This document shows positions 1 to 8,906 of a stretch of 64,000 nucleotides of DNA, piece by piece. The notes beneath the pieces were generated by a model. The model saw only the letters and a program-made list of their open reading frames with translations, made no database searches and was not told the origin of the DNA. Numbering within the stretch: the stretch's first letter is position 1; the number at the start of each line of letters is the position of its first letter. The stretch is from Sphingobacterium detergens (GTDB lineage: Bacteria > Bacteroidota > Bacteroidia > Sphingobacteriales > Sphingobacteriaceae): NCBI RefSeq assembly GCF_003610355.1, contig NZ_RAPY01000004.1, positions 186,001-250,000 of the forward strand. The letters are read 5' to 3'. The position numbers and the translations under genes are program-made.

Positions 1-1
1 A

Positions 2-865
2 CGGGCGATAAGCGAGTTTATACGCGAAATGTATGCTATGGAGATCTCTGCCACAGAAATATCGCGTATTACAGAAAGTGTGCTTCCAGCGGTAAATGAG
101 TGGCGTAGCAGGCCTCTTGAAGCTGTTTATCCCTTTGTATTCCTGGACTGTATGCACATCAAGGTTCGCCAGAATGGAACTGTTGAATCCAGGGCTATTT
201 ATAACATACTGGGAGTTGGTATGGATGGTAGAAAAGATCTGATCGGTCTTTATAGCTCAGAAAATGAGGGAGCTAAGTTCTGGCTTTCAGTTCTTACGGA
301 TCTAAAGCAACGTGGCGTTGAAGACATCCTTATAGCTTGTATTGATGGTCTAAAAGGGTTTCCTGAGGCCATAGAAGCTATTTTTCCAAAAACAAAGATC
401 CAGTTGTGTATTGTTCACCAGATCAGAACAAGTATGCGCTATGTAACTGAGAAAGATAAGAAGTTTGTAATGGAGGATCTAAAACCGGTCTATAAGGCTG
501 TGAACGAAGAAATGGGATATGAAAACCTCCTGTCTTTTGAAGAAAAATGGGGTAAGAAATATCCTCTTGCTGCCAAATCCTGGATGGATAATTGGACCAA
601 TCTTTCCACTTTCTTTGAGTACGAGGATCAGGTTCGCAAGATTATATACCCCACAAATCCGATCGAGGGAATGCACCGTCAGATACGAAAAATCATTAAG
701 TCTAAAGGGGCCTTCAGCTCTGAACAGGCGCTCATGAAATTGATGTATTTAATTATTAAAGATATTGCAAAAAAATGGACGATGCCAATGCATAACTGGG
801 GCTTGACCATATCCCAACTTTATATTAGATTTGGGGATAGACTCAAACTCGAAAGAGGTTTTTAA
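2..865 (+). CDS. IS256-family (Mutator-type) transposase, 5' end cut by window edge
   Basis: Catalytic part of a cut-and-paste DDE transposase. The frame is open from base 2, so the N-terminus lies outside the window; the first ATG inside is at 29. Counting from that Met, the three catalytic acids are seen as D40 (FLDCMHIKV), D106 (CIDGLKGF) and E213 (NPIEGMHRQIRK), with the C127/H130 pair between them; this order and spacing are typical of IS256 transposases. The C-terminus is complete and is followed by a candidate terminal repeat, so the right end of the element appears intact. Whether the whole element is functional cannot be judged from this window. Confidence 0.93.
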   Translation, partial: RAISEFIREMYAMEISATEISRITESVLPAVNEWRSRPLEAVYPFVFLDCMHIKVRQNGTVESRAIYNILGVGMDGRKDLIGLYSSENEGAKFWLSVLTDLKQRGVEDILIACIDGLKGFPEAIEAIFPKTKIQLCIVHQIRTSMRYVTEKDKKFVMEDLKPVYKAVNEEMGYENLLSFEEKWGKKYPLAAKSWMDNWTNLSTFFEYEDQVRKIIYPTNPIEGMHRQIRKIIKSKGAFSSEQALMKLMYLIIKDIAKKWTMPMHNWGLTISQLYIRFGDRLKLERGF

Positions 866-870
866 GTTTT

Positions 871-901
871 AATCCTATGACACAGTTGGTGTTACACTCC
901 C
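871..901. repeat. Probable right terminal inverted repeat of the IS256-type element
   Basis: Six bases after the transposase stop lies a block containing GACACAGTTGGTGTTACACT and ending in CTCCCG. This resembles the outer ends of IS256-family elements (inner GACACA-type sequence, GGGAG at the tip when read inward). The left end is outside the window, so the pairing cannot be confirmed. Confidence 0.45.
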
Positions 902-1105
902 GTATGCTCTTTACAACGTGTATCCCCTCGACCATCAGCACCAGATCACTGTGCGAAAATCAATAATAAAACTATCCTCCTCTCATCAAGCCGCTATCAT
1001 AGATAGCATTGCTGTTCTTATTTCTTCTTTGCTCGTCCAGCAAAGTCCTGCACTATAAGACTCTCATGAAATATGCATTTGGCCGGGTGGATACGAAATT
1101 ACTAT

Positions 1106-1195
1106 TTATGGGCTACCAGAAATATTTTTCTTAACTATGCTTAATTCGACAACACGCTCTTTAAAAGTGTAATCGTCATACGTTTTGCGACTTTA
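1106..1195 (-). pseudogene. Relic of an IS3-type transposase OrfA N-terminus
   Basis: On the minus strand a stretch of about 28 codons reads SRKTYDDYTFKERVVELS followed by IVKKNISGSP and a stop. This resembles the first residues of IS3-family OrfA proteins (SRKTYD.sFKl.aVeLS...NI). No HTH remainder or OrfB follows. Upstream on the same strand (around 1265-1310) is a non-coding stretch that could hold the element's left end. It is a fragment only; the assignment rests on pattern memory. Confidence 0.4.
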
Positions 1196-1355
1196 ATCAT
1201 TATTCCAAAATTATGATATTTTATTGTTCCTAACTAATATACCGATTAAGTTAACAACGCCAGATCTCGCAGAAGAAAAGTAATTGGTCCAAAGTGCGGT
1301 CGCCAATACTTTGTCATTCAGCTTTTTTGCCAAAAGGATGTATCCTCAATAAGTA

Positions 1356-2213
1356 CTACGTTCCCATTTCTTTCAAAAACTCTACTCCAATATCTGTTAA
1401 TATATAGCTTTGAAGACTACTCTTAGCGGCTTTTTTCGTTTTTCTTACCAGTTCCATTTTTTCTAATACATTTAGTGTTCTCACAACATTATTAGTATCA
1501 TTAACCATTCCAACTTTCCGAAATAGATCACCCCTTGTTTTTTCTCCTTCATTTAGATATTCTAATATTAAAGCCATTTTTCGAAAAGATGGATTGACTT
1601 TCACCTTATCTTCATTCACTAAGTTGGCTTGGGTTAATTCAAACATTTTCTCTAATTTCGCCACTAGTTCGAAAAGCGGGTCTATCTCTTGCGGAAACTT
1701 TTTATCCGAACGCTTATATTTGATGGGTGATGTTTGGGTCTTGACTAGTAATCCAATATTTACCAAAGAATTTAAAGAATTCTGCACTTTATTTGCTTCA
1801 ATAATTATTTTGAACTTTTTGGAAATTAGTGTTGTTAATTCCGCAGCAGTTAAAGGCTCTTCAAGTAGTTTCTCAGGAAGAGCTCTTTGCATAATTACTT
1901 TTTGAGGTTTAGTCTCTTTGTCCGAAATATCACAAATAGAAGGGTTTTCGGGATGATTTTTTCTCAAAATTACAGTTAGCTCACTCCATGTTAAATTAAA
2001 AGATGGGCTGCATAAAACATCCTTTTCTATACCGATAAATTTTATATATTTCGCCTGCTCATCTATATTAAAGTATTTATGAGCCTTCTCAATTCGTTCA
2101 ATCGATCCTCGGTTGATTCCCGACCTATTAGCCATTTCTTTTCGACTAAACAGTAGTTTTTCTCTAGCTATTTTCAGATTTTTTCCAATGATAATATTGA
2201 TATCCTTTGCCAT
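1356..2213 (-). CDS. XRE-type HTH regulator with C-terminal winged-helix-like region
   Basis: A 285-residue cytoplasmic protein. Residues about 8-55 form a Cro/C1-type helix-turn-helix (IAREKLLFSRKEMANRSGI then NRGSIERIEKAHK). The middle is charged and shows no catalytic motif. Residues about 205-280 look like a winged-helix domain of the MarR/ArsR kind (ILEYLNEGEKTRGDLFRKV, VRTLNVLEKMELVRKT, YILTDIGVEFLKEMG). Two DNA-binding-like modules in one chain suggest a transcriptional regulator whose target is unknown. It is divergent from the SusC operon and separated from it by a spacer rich in inverted repeats, which could hold its operator. Its low-GC codon use resembles accessory DNA. Confidence 0.8.
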   Translation of the reverse strand: MAKDINIIIGKNLKIAREKLLFSRKEMANRSGINRGSIERIEKAHKYFNIDEQAKYIKFIGIEKDVLCSPSFNLTWSELTVILRKNHPENPSICDISDKETKPQKVIMQRALPEKLLEEPLTAAELTTLISKKFKIIIEANKVQNSLNSLVNIGLLVKTQTSPIKYKRSDKKFPQEIDPLFELVAKLEKMFELTQANLVNEDKVKVNPSFRKMALILEYLNEGEKTRGDLFRKVGMVNDTNNVVRTLNVLEKMELVRKTKKAAKSSLQSYILTDIGVEFLKEMGT

Positions 2214-2789
2214 GTATTAATTTATGGCGGTTTGTGAAAAAATATATTATTTATTTCTATGAATTATTATAGTAATTCACTAAGTTTGTGTAAATAATTC
2301 CTTCTCTTAAAGAGGGATTTGTGGTATTTAAAACAAAGAGTCTTGCGGTTGCAATTTCTGAAGCCGTAACGCAGGGCAGTAGTTTAAATACCCACGTCTA
2401 TTCTTATTTAAAAGCTTTTATTATATTTGCTTTAATAAGGTGGATGTGGGCCTACTGTTAGTCCGTGTTACGTAAGGCTTCAGAAACTTTTTCGCAACCA
2501 CGGCATGTAGGCCCACATTTATCTAAAAATGTCCCATCCCAAGACTCGTTTAGCCAATAACGAGTTATGATTATTAAAAACAAACATTCAAAAAATCCCA
2601 ATCCCCCTTAGCTTTATTAAGGCTAGAGGTCCGTATGACCATCCGAAAAAGTGTCATTGTAAATATATCATCTGCTTTGTAACCTATTAGAGACGACTAT
2701 CTCGGAACATTTTTACGAGTAATTCTAACGACCTGATCCTACGCGTACGCGAGGAGAAGGGAAGATTATGACCATTTTAAATCCTTTAA
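2214..2789. other. 576-bp spacer with nested long inverted repeats and SusC leader
   Basis: Non-coding region between the divergent XRE regulator and SusC genes. It contains a 12-bp perfect inverted repeat (2444-2455 with 2507-2518), an 11-bp TTTCTGAAGCC/GGCTTCAGAAA pair plus outer GAGTCTTG/CAAGACTC arms (2338-2547), and a further arm at about 2388-2408 that could compete for pairing. A strong purine-rich ribosome site (GAGGAGAAGG, 2751-2760) precedes an ATG at 2768. Confidence 0.7.
2338..2547. repeat. Nested imperfect inverted repeats, possible structured RNA or small mobile element
   Basis: Arms seen: GAGTCTTG (2338-2345) with CAAGACTC (about 2539-2546); GGTTGC plus TTTCTGAAGCC (about 2347-2366) with GGCTTCAGAAA plus GCAACC (about 2476-2499); and ATGTGGGCCTAC (2444-2455) with GTAGGCCCACAT (2507-2518), the last perfect over 12 bp. 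A CCCAC...TTCTTATT segment at 2391-2408 can also pair with AATAAGGTGGATGTGGG (2434-2450), giving mutually exclusive foldings. The function is unknown. Confidence 0.6.
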
Positions 2790-2854
2790 ATGAACAATTT
2801 TATAAGGACTGGGAAATGTATTGCCTGTTCGAAACAGACAATCCAGTATATTAA
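2768..2854 (+). CDS. Possible 28-residue leader ORF overlapping the SusC start
   Basis: ATG at 2768 lies seven bases after the best purine-rich ribosome-binding site upstream of SusC (GAGGAGAAGG at 2751-2760). Its frame encodes 28 codons and stops at 2852-2854, 65 bases inside the SusC reading frame, which starts at 2790 in a different frame without its own Shine-Dalgarno. This arrangement could couple SusC translation to a leader peptide, or the leader may be incidental. No homologue is recognised. Confidence 0.3.
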   Translation: MTILNPLNEQFYKDWEMYCLFETDNPVY

Positions 2855-5800
2855 ATTAAAAAAAGCACAATCCGAACGTATTGATTGTAAAGCATACAGC
2901 TCAAAAGGAGTATTAACCAAAAGAGTTCTTTTAATTATAGCTGTTGTATTTCATATGTTTAGTTTATCGGCTCAGACGCCCCGCAAGGACAGCGGGGCTA
3001 ACGGGCCTTTAACAGTATCTGGTACTGTAATATCGATACTGAATAGTAAACCGATACATGGCGTATCAGTTCGGATCGAAGATGAAAAGGGCAGAGCGTC
3101 CTCCAAAAGTGATGGTGCTTTCTCAGTGCCAGTACTGGCTCATAAAGGGACGGTGAAGTTTAGCCATATGGGTTATAAGCCCTTAGCGTTACCTTACTCC
3201 GTAGGAGTATCGTTAACAGTAAAATTGATACCACTGGAGAATCAATTGGATGAGGTAGAGGTGGTCTCTACCGGATACCAAAAGATTCCTAAAGAACGCG
3301 CAACAGGAAGTTTTGAGTTTGTGGACAACAAGTTGCTCAACCGTAAGGTGTCCACTGATATCTTAAGCAGGCTAGAAGATATTGTGCCGAGCATTAGCCG
3401 TGATAAATCTTTTGACCGCGGTAAGCTACCTTTTATAAACGTGCGTGGCGTCAGTAGTATGCGGTCGTATCCTTGGCCGCTTATCGTAGTGGACGGCATG
3501 CCATATCAAGGGGATTTGAACTGGGTAAACGGCTCTTCGTATTTTGGGAGTTTCAATAACATCAATCCAAATGATATTGAAAATATTACCGTGCTCAAAG
3601 ATGCTGCCGCAGCATCTATATGGGGTGCGCAGGCAGGGAATGGTGTTATCGTCATTACCACCAAGAAAGGTCGGTACAACCAGCCAATACAGGTTTCTTT
3701 TAATACCAATCTAACAGTGGAAGCCAAACCTGATCTTTATTATCTACCTCAAATGTCAAGCAGGGATTATATAGACGTAGAGCGCTTTTATTTTGATAAC
3801 GGAGCTTATGACTATAAAAAGAGCCAAATTTTTAATCGGTTTTCACCAGTACAGATCCTTATGATGAAAAAGGAAAAAGGTCTTTTATCGACTGATGAGC
3901 TTGACCGTAAACTCGATCAGCTTGCTCAAATTGATACACGAGATCAGTTTTTAAAGTATGTCTATAGAAATGCAGTGAAACAGCAATACCATACACAGCT
4001 TTCGGGGGGTGGCACGTCATTGCGGTATTTGTTCTCTGCAGGCTATGATAAAAACCTTGACAATATGGTGAATTCTAATTTTGATCGTATCAATCTAAAG
4101 AGCTCCGCCCAGCTTTCTCCGGTAAAAAATCTGGATCTAGGAGTTGGGATTACCTATACGAAATCAACATTAACGGATCCGAGTGGTAACAATACACAGT
4201 ATGGCAATCTCTTGGCAGGAAATTATCCTTATACGCTCTTAGCTAATGCGGGAGGCAAACTTATATCAATTGATGGTGCTGGTGTCAATCCGTTCTTTTT
4301 GGATACGCTGGCTGCCTATAATAAATTACTTGATTGGCGATATCGGCCCCTAGAGGATCTTGACCTGATCACAAATAGGGTAGATGTAAGTGATATCGTA
4401 CTTGACTTCAATGCTGAATATAAACTGCCTTTTGGACTCAGGGCTTCCGTACTGTACAATTACCGCAATCAGCAGCAGGACCAGGAGTACTGGAAAAGCG
4501 TCAATTCTTTTGTGATGCGCGACAAGATCAATTCATTTACAGAATGGGATTATTCTCCGGTGAAAAGAAACCTTCCTTTTGGCGACAACCTTTACATACT
4601 GAATACAAAAGGAACGATGCAGCAAGGACGCATTCAGCTATCCTATGACCATCAGTTTTCAGAAAATCATTTGGTATCGGCTATCGCAGGGATGGAGATT
4701 AAAGATATGAAGACGAGGACTTATAGCACGAATTATTGGGGTTATAACAGGGATCAGCTGACTTGGCAGCCGGTTGATCTGATCTCTATCTTTCCCTGGG
4801 GCAATGGTATTCTTGGCAGGAGCAAAATTTATAGCCCACAGGAGTCGCAAAATCGGGTAAATAGATTTACATCCTATTTTGCGAATGCTTCCTATACTTT
4901 TAAAAGTAGGTATATAGCGAGCGGAAGTATCCGCAAGGATGCATCCAATCTATTTGGTGTAAAAACAAATAATAAAGGACAGCCTTTTTGGTCAGCGGGT
5001 GCTGCCTGGCTGATTTCAAATGAGCCATTTTTCAAACATCAAAATGGTATTGACTTTTTAAAGGTGAGAACGACATTTGGCTATAATGGCAATGTCAACA
5101 ATACCGTTTCTGCCTATCCTGTGATGGATATCTCGCCCTATCCGGATTATGTAACCGGGAATACGTATGCTGCGATAAGCAATCCCCCGAATCCGAATTT
5201 AAGATGGGAAAATGTAGGGATGCTTAATCTTGGGCTAGATTTTGGCTTGAAAAACAACGTTTTGTCTGGTTCAATAGAGTACTATATCAAAAATTCGACA
5301 GACCTTATCGCACCAGCAATGATAGATGCGACCTCTGGTTTTGGTACGCTGAATATCAATAGCGCCAATATGCGGGGCAGAGGCATCGATATTAATCTGA
5401 AATCTCTCAATATCAGATCGGATAATTTTCAATGGATGTCAAATCTTGTGTTTGCGTACAACCGTACCAAGGTGACCAAATCCTACATCAGTAATGATGA
5501 TGGTAAAAACTTCGTCAGTGGCAACCGTATATTGACACCGATTGAAGGTTTTGACGTGTATGCTGCGCTAGGTTTTGAGTGGAAAGGACTGGACGCTGAG
5601 AATGGACGCCCGATAGGTTTGGTTGATGGGGTAGAATCTACAGATTATGCTGCTATTTACAATAATACTAAGGTAAAGGGCATGGCCAATCTCGGCGCTA
5701 TGCAGCCTGTCTACTTTGGTAGTCTGAGAAATAGTTTTAGCTACCGATCTTTTGAATTTTCTTTCAATATCAGCTATCAGCTGGGCCATAAGTTTCGACG

Positions 5801-6179
5801 CAAATCGTTCAATGGTTATCAGTTTTGGCAGACTGATGCCGGTCATAAAGATTATGCATTACGCTGGCAGAAACCCGGCGATGAATTGCATACAGATATT
5901 CCTGCCCTAGCATTTCCTTTGGACTATTATGGCGATCTATTTTATAGTATGTCTTCCGCACTGATTGAACCTGCAGATCAGATCAAGCTCCGCGACATAC
6001 AGCTCGGATATAATTTTCCGTCAAAACAGAACCGCTTATTTAAAGAACTTCGTGTATATGGCTATGTCAATAATATAGCTACGATATGGAGAGCGAATAA
6101 TTGGGGAATAGACCCTGAATTCGGTGAGAATTTCCCGGATCCAAAATCTTTCTCAATTGGTATGAGCTGTAAATTTTAA
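2790..6179 (+). CDS. SusC/RagA-family TonB-dependent outer-membrane transporter
   Basis: A 1129-residue outer-membrane beta-barrel that imports oligomers with its SusD lid, powered by TonB. A long basic N-region leads to a signal peptide (hydrophobic core about residues 43-58, ending in LSAQ). A CarboxypepD-regulatory-like beta domain follows (about 75-150, SGTVISILNSKPIHGVSV). A plug domain (about 155-290) contains VSTGYQKIPKERATGSF, LIVVDGMPYQGD, NPNDIENITVLKDAAAASIWG and GVIVITTKKG. The barrel fills the rest. No N-terminal STN signalling domain is seen and no ECF sigma/FecR pair adjoins it, so control is probably by another route. It is followed after 14 bases by its SusD. The ATG at 2790 is the only start upstream of the signal peptide. 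Confidence 0.95.
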   Translation: MNNFIRTGKCIACSKQTIQYIKLKKAQSERIDCKAYSSKGVLTKRVLLIIAVVFHMFSLSAQTPRKDSGANGPLTVSGTVISILNSKPIHGVSVRIEDEKGRASSKSDGAFSVPVLAHKGTVKFSHMGYKPLALPYSVGVSLTVKLIPLENQLDEVEVVSTGYQKIPKERATGSFEFVDNKLLNRKVSTDILSRLEDIVPSISRDKSFDRGKLPFINVRGVSSMRSYPWPLIVVDGMPYQGDLNWVNGSSYFGSFNNINPNDIENITVLKDAAAASIWGAQAGNGVIVITTKKGRYNQPIQVSFNTNLTVEAKPDLYYLPQMSSRDYIDVERFYFDNGAYDYKKSQIFNRFSPVQILMMKKEKGLLSTDELDRKLDQLAQIDTRDQFLKYVYRNAVKQQYHTQLSGGGTSLRYLFSAGYDKNLDNMVNSNFDRINLKSSAQLSPVKNLDLGVGITYTKSTLTDPSGNNTQYGNLLAGNYPYTLLANAGGKLISIDGAGVNPFFLDTLAAYNKLLDWRYRPLEDLDLITNRVDVSDIVLDFNAEYKLPFGLRASVLYNYRNQQQDQEYWKSVNSFVMRDKINSFTEWDYSPVKRNLPFGDNLYILNTKGTMQQGRIQLSYDHQFSENHLVSAIAGMEIKDMKTRTYSTNYWGYNRDQLTWQPVDLISIFPWGNGILGRSKIYSPQESQNRVNRFTSYFANASYTFKSRYIASGSIRKDASNLFGVKTNNKGQPFWSAGAAWLISNEPFFKHQNGIDFLKVRTTFGYNGNVNNTVSAYPVMDISPYPDYVTGNTYAAISNPPNPNLRWENVGMLNLGLDFGLKNNVLSGSIEYYIKNSTDLIAPAMIDATSGFGTLNINSANMRGRGIDINLKSLNIRSDNFQWMSNLVFAYNRTKVTKSYISNDDGKNFVSGNRILTPIEGFDVYAALGFEWKGLDAENGRPIGLVDGVESTDYAAIYNNTKVKGMANLGAMQPVYFGSLRNSFSYRSFEFSFNISYQLGHKFRRKSFNGYQFWQTDAGHKDYALRWQKPGDELHTDIPALAFPLDYYGDLFYSMSSALIEPADQIKLRDIQLGYNFPSKQNRLFKELRVYGYVNNIATIWRANNWGIDPEFGENFPDPKSFSIGMSCKF

Positions 6180-6193
6180 GAAAGGAAAACAGA

Positions 6194-7567
6194 ATGAAAA
6201 ATACAACAAAATTAAAAGTGATGTTTTTACTGGTTGTGCTTGCATCGCTTACGGCTTGTAATAAATTTTTGGACGTAAAGCCAGACGGAAAGATGGTGGT
6301 GCCAAAAGATCTGAATGACTGTGAATTATTGTTGAATGATTATACGGTCATGAATTGCAGCTATCCAAGTGCATCTGAGGTGAGCGCAGATGATTACTTC
6401 CTGCCGGCAACGATCTGGCAGTCCATTGCTTTATTGGACGACCGAAATTATTACATCTGGTCAAATGATATTCCATCGCTTTCTGTACAGTGGCTGAACG
6501 CATATAAGGTTATTTTTAATACAAATCAGGTACTTGAAATTGTTGCTGGCTTAGATCAGAATAGTGTAAACATGGAGCAATACCACCAAGTAGCTGGTGC
6601 GGCTCACTTTTATAGAGCATTTGCATTCCACCAGCTATTGTCCTGTTATGCTTTGCCTTATGATAAATCGACTGCCAATAATGAGCCCGGTATCCCTCTG
6701 AAACTAAGCCCACAGCTGGACACCAAAACATCACGGGCATCCATACAGGAATCTTACGATCAGGTGATATCGGATTATCAAAAAGCAGCTAGCTTTTTGG
6801 GAAACACGCCGTCTGGAAAAGGCCGTCCTGCCAAAGCAGCTGTATTCGCTGGGCTTGCCCGGCTATACTTGGATAAGCAGGATTATGAAAATGCTTATAA
6901 CTATGCGGATTCAGCCCTAGCAGTCACCAGTGCGCTATTAGATTATAATACATTGAATATATATTCCTATGCTCCGATACCGGTCTTTAATGCCGAAGTG
7001 CTGTTTTCGGCCACCACCAGTTTTAGCTATCCATTGATGCAGGGCTACGCCCGTGTGGACCACGATTTGTATGAGAGCTATACGGCTAGTGACCTACGTA
7101 AAAAAATCTACTTTATGAACAATTATGACCTTCCGGAAATGAGTTATGATTTCAAAGGATCGTACGATAATACGCAATCCGGAAATTTTGTGGGCTTGAC
7201 CACAAGTGAAATGTACCTGGTTAAAGCAGAGAGCGCTGCACGGCTGGGTAATTTAACCGCAGCGTTGGATGCAATAAATACATTGCGGAAGTATAGGTTT
7301 CCGCCAGCAAACTTTGAATTGGTGTCGATCGCTGATCGGGAAGACCTTGTGCGGTTTATCTTAAATGAGCGCCGGAGAGAGCTCGTTTTTAGGGGGCTGC
7401 GATGGGCAGATCTAAAAAGGCTTAACCAGGATCCGAAGACGCAGAAAACTTTAACGAGAACACTTGGGGACAAAGTATACAGCCTACCACCCAAAAGCCA
7501 TGCATATGCCTTACTGATTCCAATGGATGTAATCAGGGAATCAAACATTGAACAGAATAAAAGATAA
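6194..7567 (+). CDS. SusD/RagB-family outer-membrane lipoprotein
   Basis: A 457-residue surface lipoprotein that caps the upstream SusC and binds the nutrient. It has an SPII signal (LASLTAC, Cys about 22) followed by the SusD start NKFLDVKPDG. TPR-like repeats are visible (FYRAFAFHQLL, AKAAVFAGLARLYLDKQDY). The C-terminal half has the usual ALDAINTLRKYRF and LNERRRELVFRGLRWADLKRL motifs. The length is slightly short for the family. It lies 14 bases after SusC with a good ribosome site (AAAGGAAAA), so the two are co-transcribed. Substrate cannot be predicted from the sequence. Confidence 0.95.
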   Translation: MKNTTKLKVMFLLVVLASLTACNKFLDVKPDGKMVVPKDLNDCELLLNDYTVMNCSYPSASEVSADDYFLPATIWQSIALLDDRNYYIWSNDIPSLSVQWLNAYKVIFNTNQVLEIVAGLDQNSVNMEQYHQVAGAAHFYRAFAFHQLLSCYALPYDKSTANNEPGIPLKLSPQLDTKTSRASIQESYDQVISDYQKAASFLGNTPSGKGRPAKAAVFAGLARLYLDKQDYENAYNYADSALAVTSALLDYNTLNIYSYAPIPVFNAEVLFSATTSFSYPLMQGYARVDHDLYESYTASDLRKKIYFMNNYDLPEMSYDFKGSYDNTQSGNFVGLTTSEMYLVKAESAARLGNLTAALDAINTLRKYRFPPANFELVSIADREDLVRFILNERRRELVFRGLRWADLKRLNQDPKTQKTLTRTLGDKVYSLPPKSHAYALLIPMDVIRESNIEQNKR

Positions 7568-7585
7568 CCGAAATAAATACAAACG

Positions 7586-8854
7586 ATGAACAAATTAATT
7601 TTAATGCTGGGTTTTGTGCTGTTGGGTTTTACATCTCAGGCACCAAAAAATCAAATAGACCGAAGTAAGGAGTTGAAAATCGGATCAAAGCTACCTTCAT
7701 TTCCCAAATCGGCCATTATCAATTATCCGGGTAAGCTATACGATTATAAAAAGTCCGACACCAAGCTGATAATCTTAGACTTTTTTAATACGGGCTGTGC
7801 CAGCTGCATAGAGAATATGCCCCGTCTAAGCAAGTTAAAAATGCAATTTAAGGATCGGTTAGATGTTGTGATGGTAACTTATGAAGATAAACAGCGCATG
7901 GAAAAGTTCTATGCGAACAATAAGTTTTTGAAGGAAAATAACGTTAAGATACCGACAATCGTGTCAGATACGCTATTAAAAAAATACTTTCCACATCAGG
8001 CGGTCTCTCATACAGTATGGATAATCAACAATGAAGTGAAAGCGATCAGTCATCCTGACTTTGTTAATAAAGAAAATATTCAAAGACTATTGGATGGGAA
8101 AACAATCAGTATTCCCCTGAAAGATGATTTTGCGATTAGTGAAATAGAAGAAAGGTCGGAAACAATTGATTCCAAAGGAAAGTCTTTAATGGGATCGATC
8201 CAGCTTACTGGATATAAAAACAATCTGAATTCGACCGGATTGAAATATAGGTATGATTCACTACAACAGATGCATGTGACCTATATTAATAATCTGGATA
8301 TCCTTGGTGCATTTACGGCTGCTTGGGCGCATATTAAAACACCAAAATATTTTCTAACAAAGGATCGTGTTGTATGGGAAGTTGCCAATCCTGATCGTTA
8401 TTTCTATGACAAGTCTAAATCTTTGCCTTATCATGCTTGGGCGGAGCAATATGCGATTTGCTATGAGAGGAAAGATTGTCTTGAAGTATCTGATACTGTT
8501 CGGGTGCAAAAAGCCTTGGAAGATCTATCGGACCTGCTTAATCTTGATGTAAAGTGGGAAACACGAAAAAGACCTTGTTTAATTATTGTTAATGAAGGCA
8601 AGACTGACGAGAAAAAAATTGCCGAAATACCAGATAGTGACAGTAACCTTGTCGAAGGGGCGGAGACGTTGACAGGTTACCTTGATTTCGCGGGTGTTTT
8701 CCCACCCGTATTTGATGAGTCCAAATATACTGGTATTATAAAGGTGCCTAACGGTTATGATCTTGAAAAGCTAAATGCCCGGCTTTCTTGTTATGGATTA
8801 AAGGTCAAGGAAAGCGTTAGGGATATGGAAGTGCTGATGATTCGCGAGCGGTAA
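7586..8854 (+). CDS. Exported thioredoxin-like (TlpA-type) protein with C-terminal extension
   Basis: A 422-residue exported protein with an N-terminal signal sequence (MNKLILMLGFVLLGFTSQA). Residues about 35-185 form an AhpC/TSA-Redoxin type thioredoxin fold with the redox motif CASC at 71-74 (LDFFNTGCASCIENMPRL). The remaining 230 residues are a C-terminal region seen on TlpA-like proteins encoded next to SusCD pairs; no motif in it is known to me. It is the last gene of the SusC-SusD operon, 18 bases after SusD, and is followed by a strong terminator. It may keep periplasmic or surface thiols reduced, but its partner is unknown. Confidence 0.85.
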   Translation: MNKLILMLGFVLLGFTSQAPKNQIDRSKELKIGSKLPSFPKSAIINYPGKLYDYKKSDTKLIILDFFNTGCASCIENMPRLSKLKMQFKDRLDVVMVTYEDKQRMEKFYANNKFLKENNVKIPTIVSDTLLKKYFPHQAVSHTVWIINNEVKAISHPDFVNKENIQRLLDGKTISIPLKDDFAISEIEERSETIDSKGKSLMGSIQLTGYKNNLNSTGLKYRYDSLQQMHVTYINNLDILGAFTAAWAHIKTPKYFLTKDRVVWEVANPDRYFYDKSKSLPYHAWAEQYAICYERKDCLEVSDTVRVQKALEDLSDLLNLDVKWETRKRPCLIIVNEGKTDEKKIAEIPDSDSNLVEGAETLTGYLDFAGVFPPVFDESKYTGIIKVPNGYDLEKLNARLSCYGLKVKESVRDMEVLMIRER

Positions 8855-8859
8855 ATCAA

Positions 8860-8887
8860 AATGGGGCGCAAGTGCGCCCCATTTTTT
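8860..8887. terminator. Rho-independent terminator after the SusCD-thioredoxin operon
   Basis: Arms AATGGGGCGC and GCGCCCCATT enclose a short loop and are followed by a run of T on the plus strand. The minus strand also ends T-rich, so it can serve the converging small peptide gene at 8907-9131. Confidence 0.9.
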
Positions 8888-8906
8888 CCTTTTTTACACG
8901 TAAAAT

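Larger units (their letters stand above)
866..1355. other. 490-bp spacer without an intact gene
   Basis: Between the IS256-type transposase and the XRE regulator. It holds the candidate IS256 right end, the IS3 OrfA relic and otherwise no ORF or clear hairpin that I can support. It looks like a decayed insertion-sequence landing site. Confidence 0.6.

Noticed and set aside
2338..2547. Retron or integron attC site as explanation of the inverted repeats
   Set aside because: No reverse transcriptase or integrase is nearby and the attC core motifs are absent.
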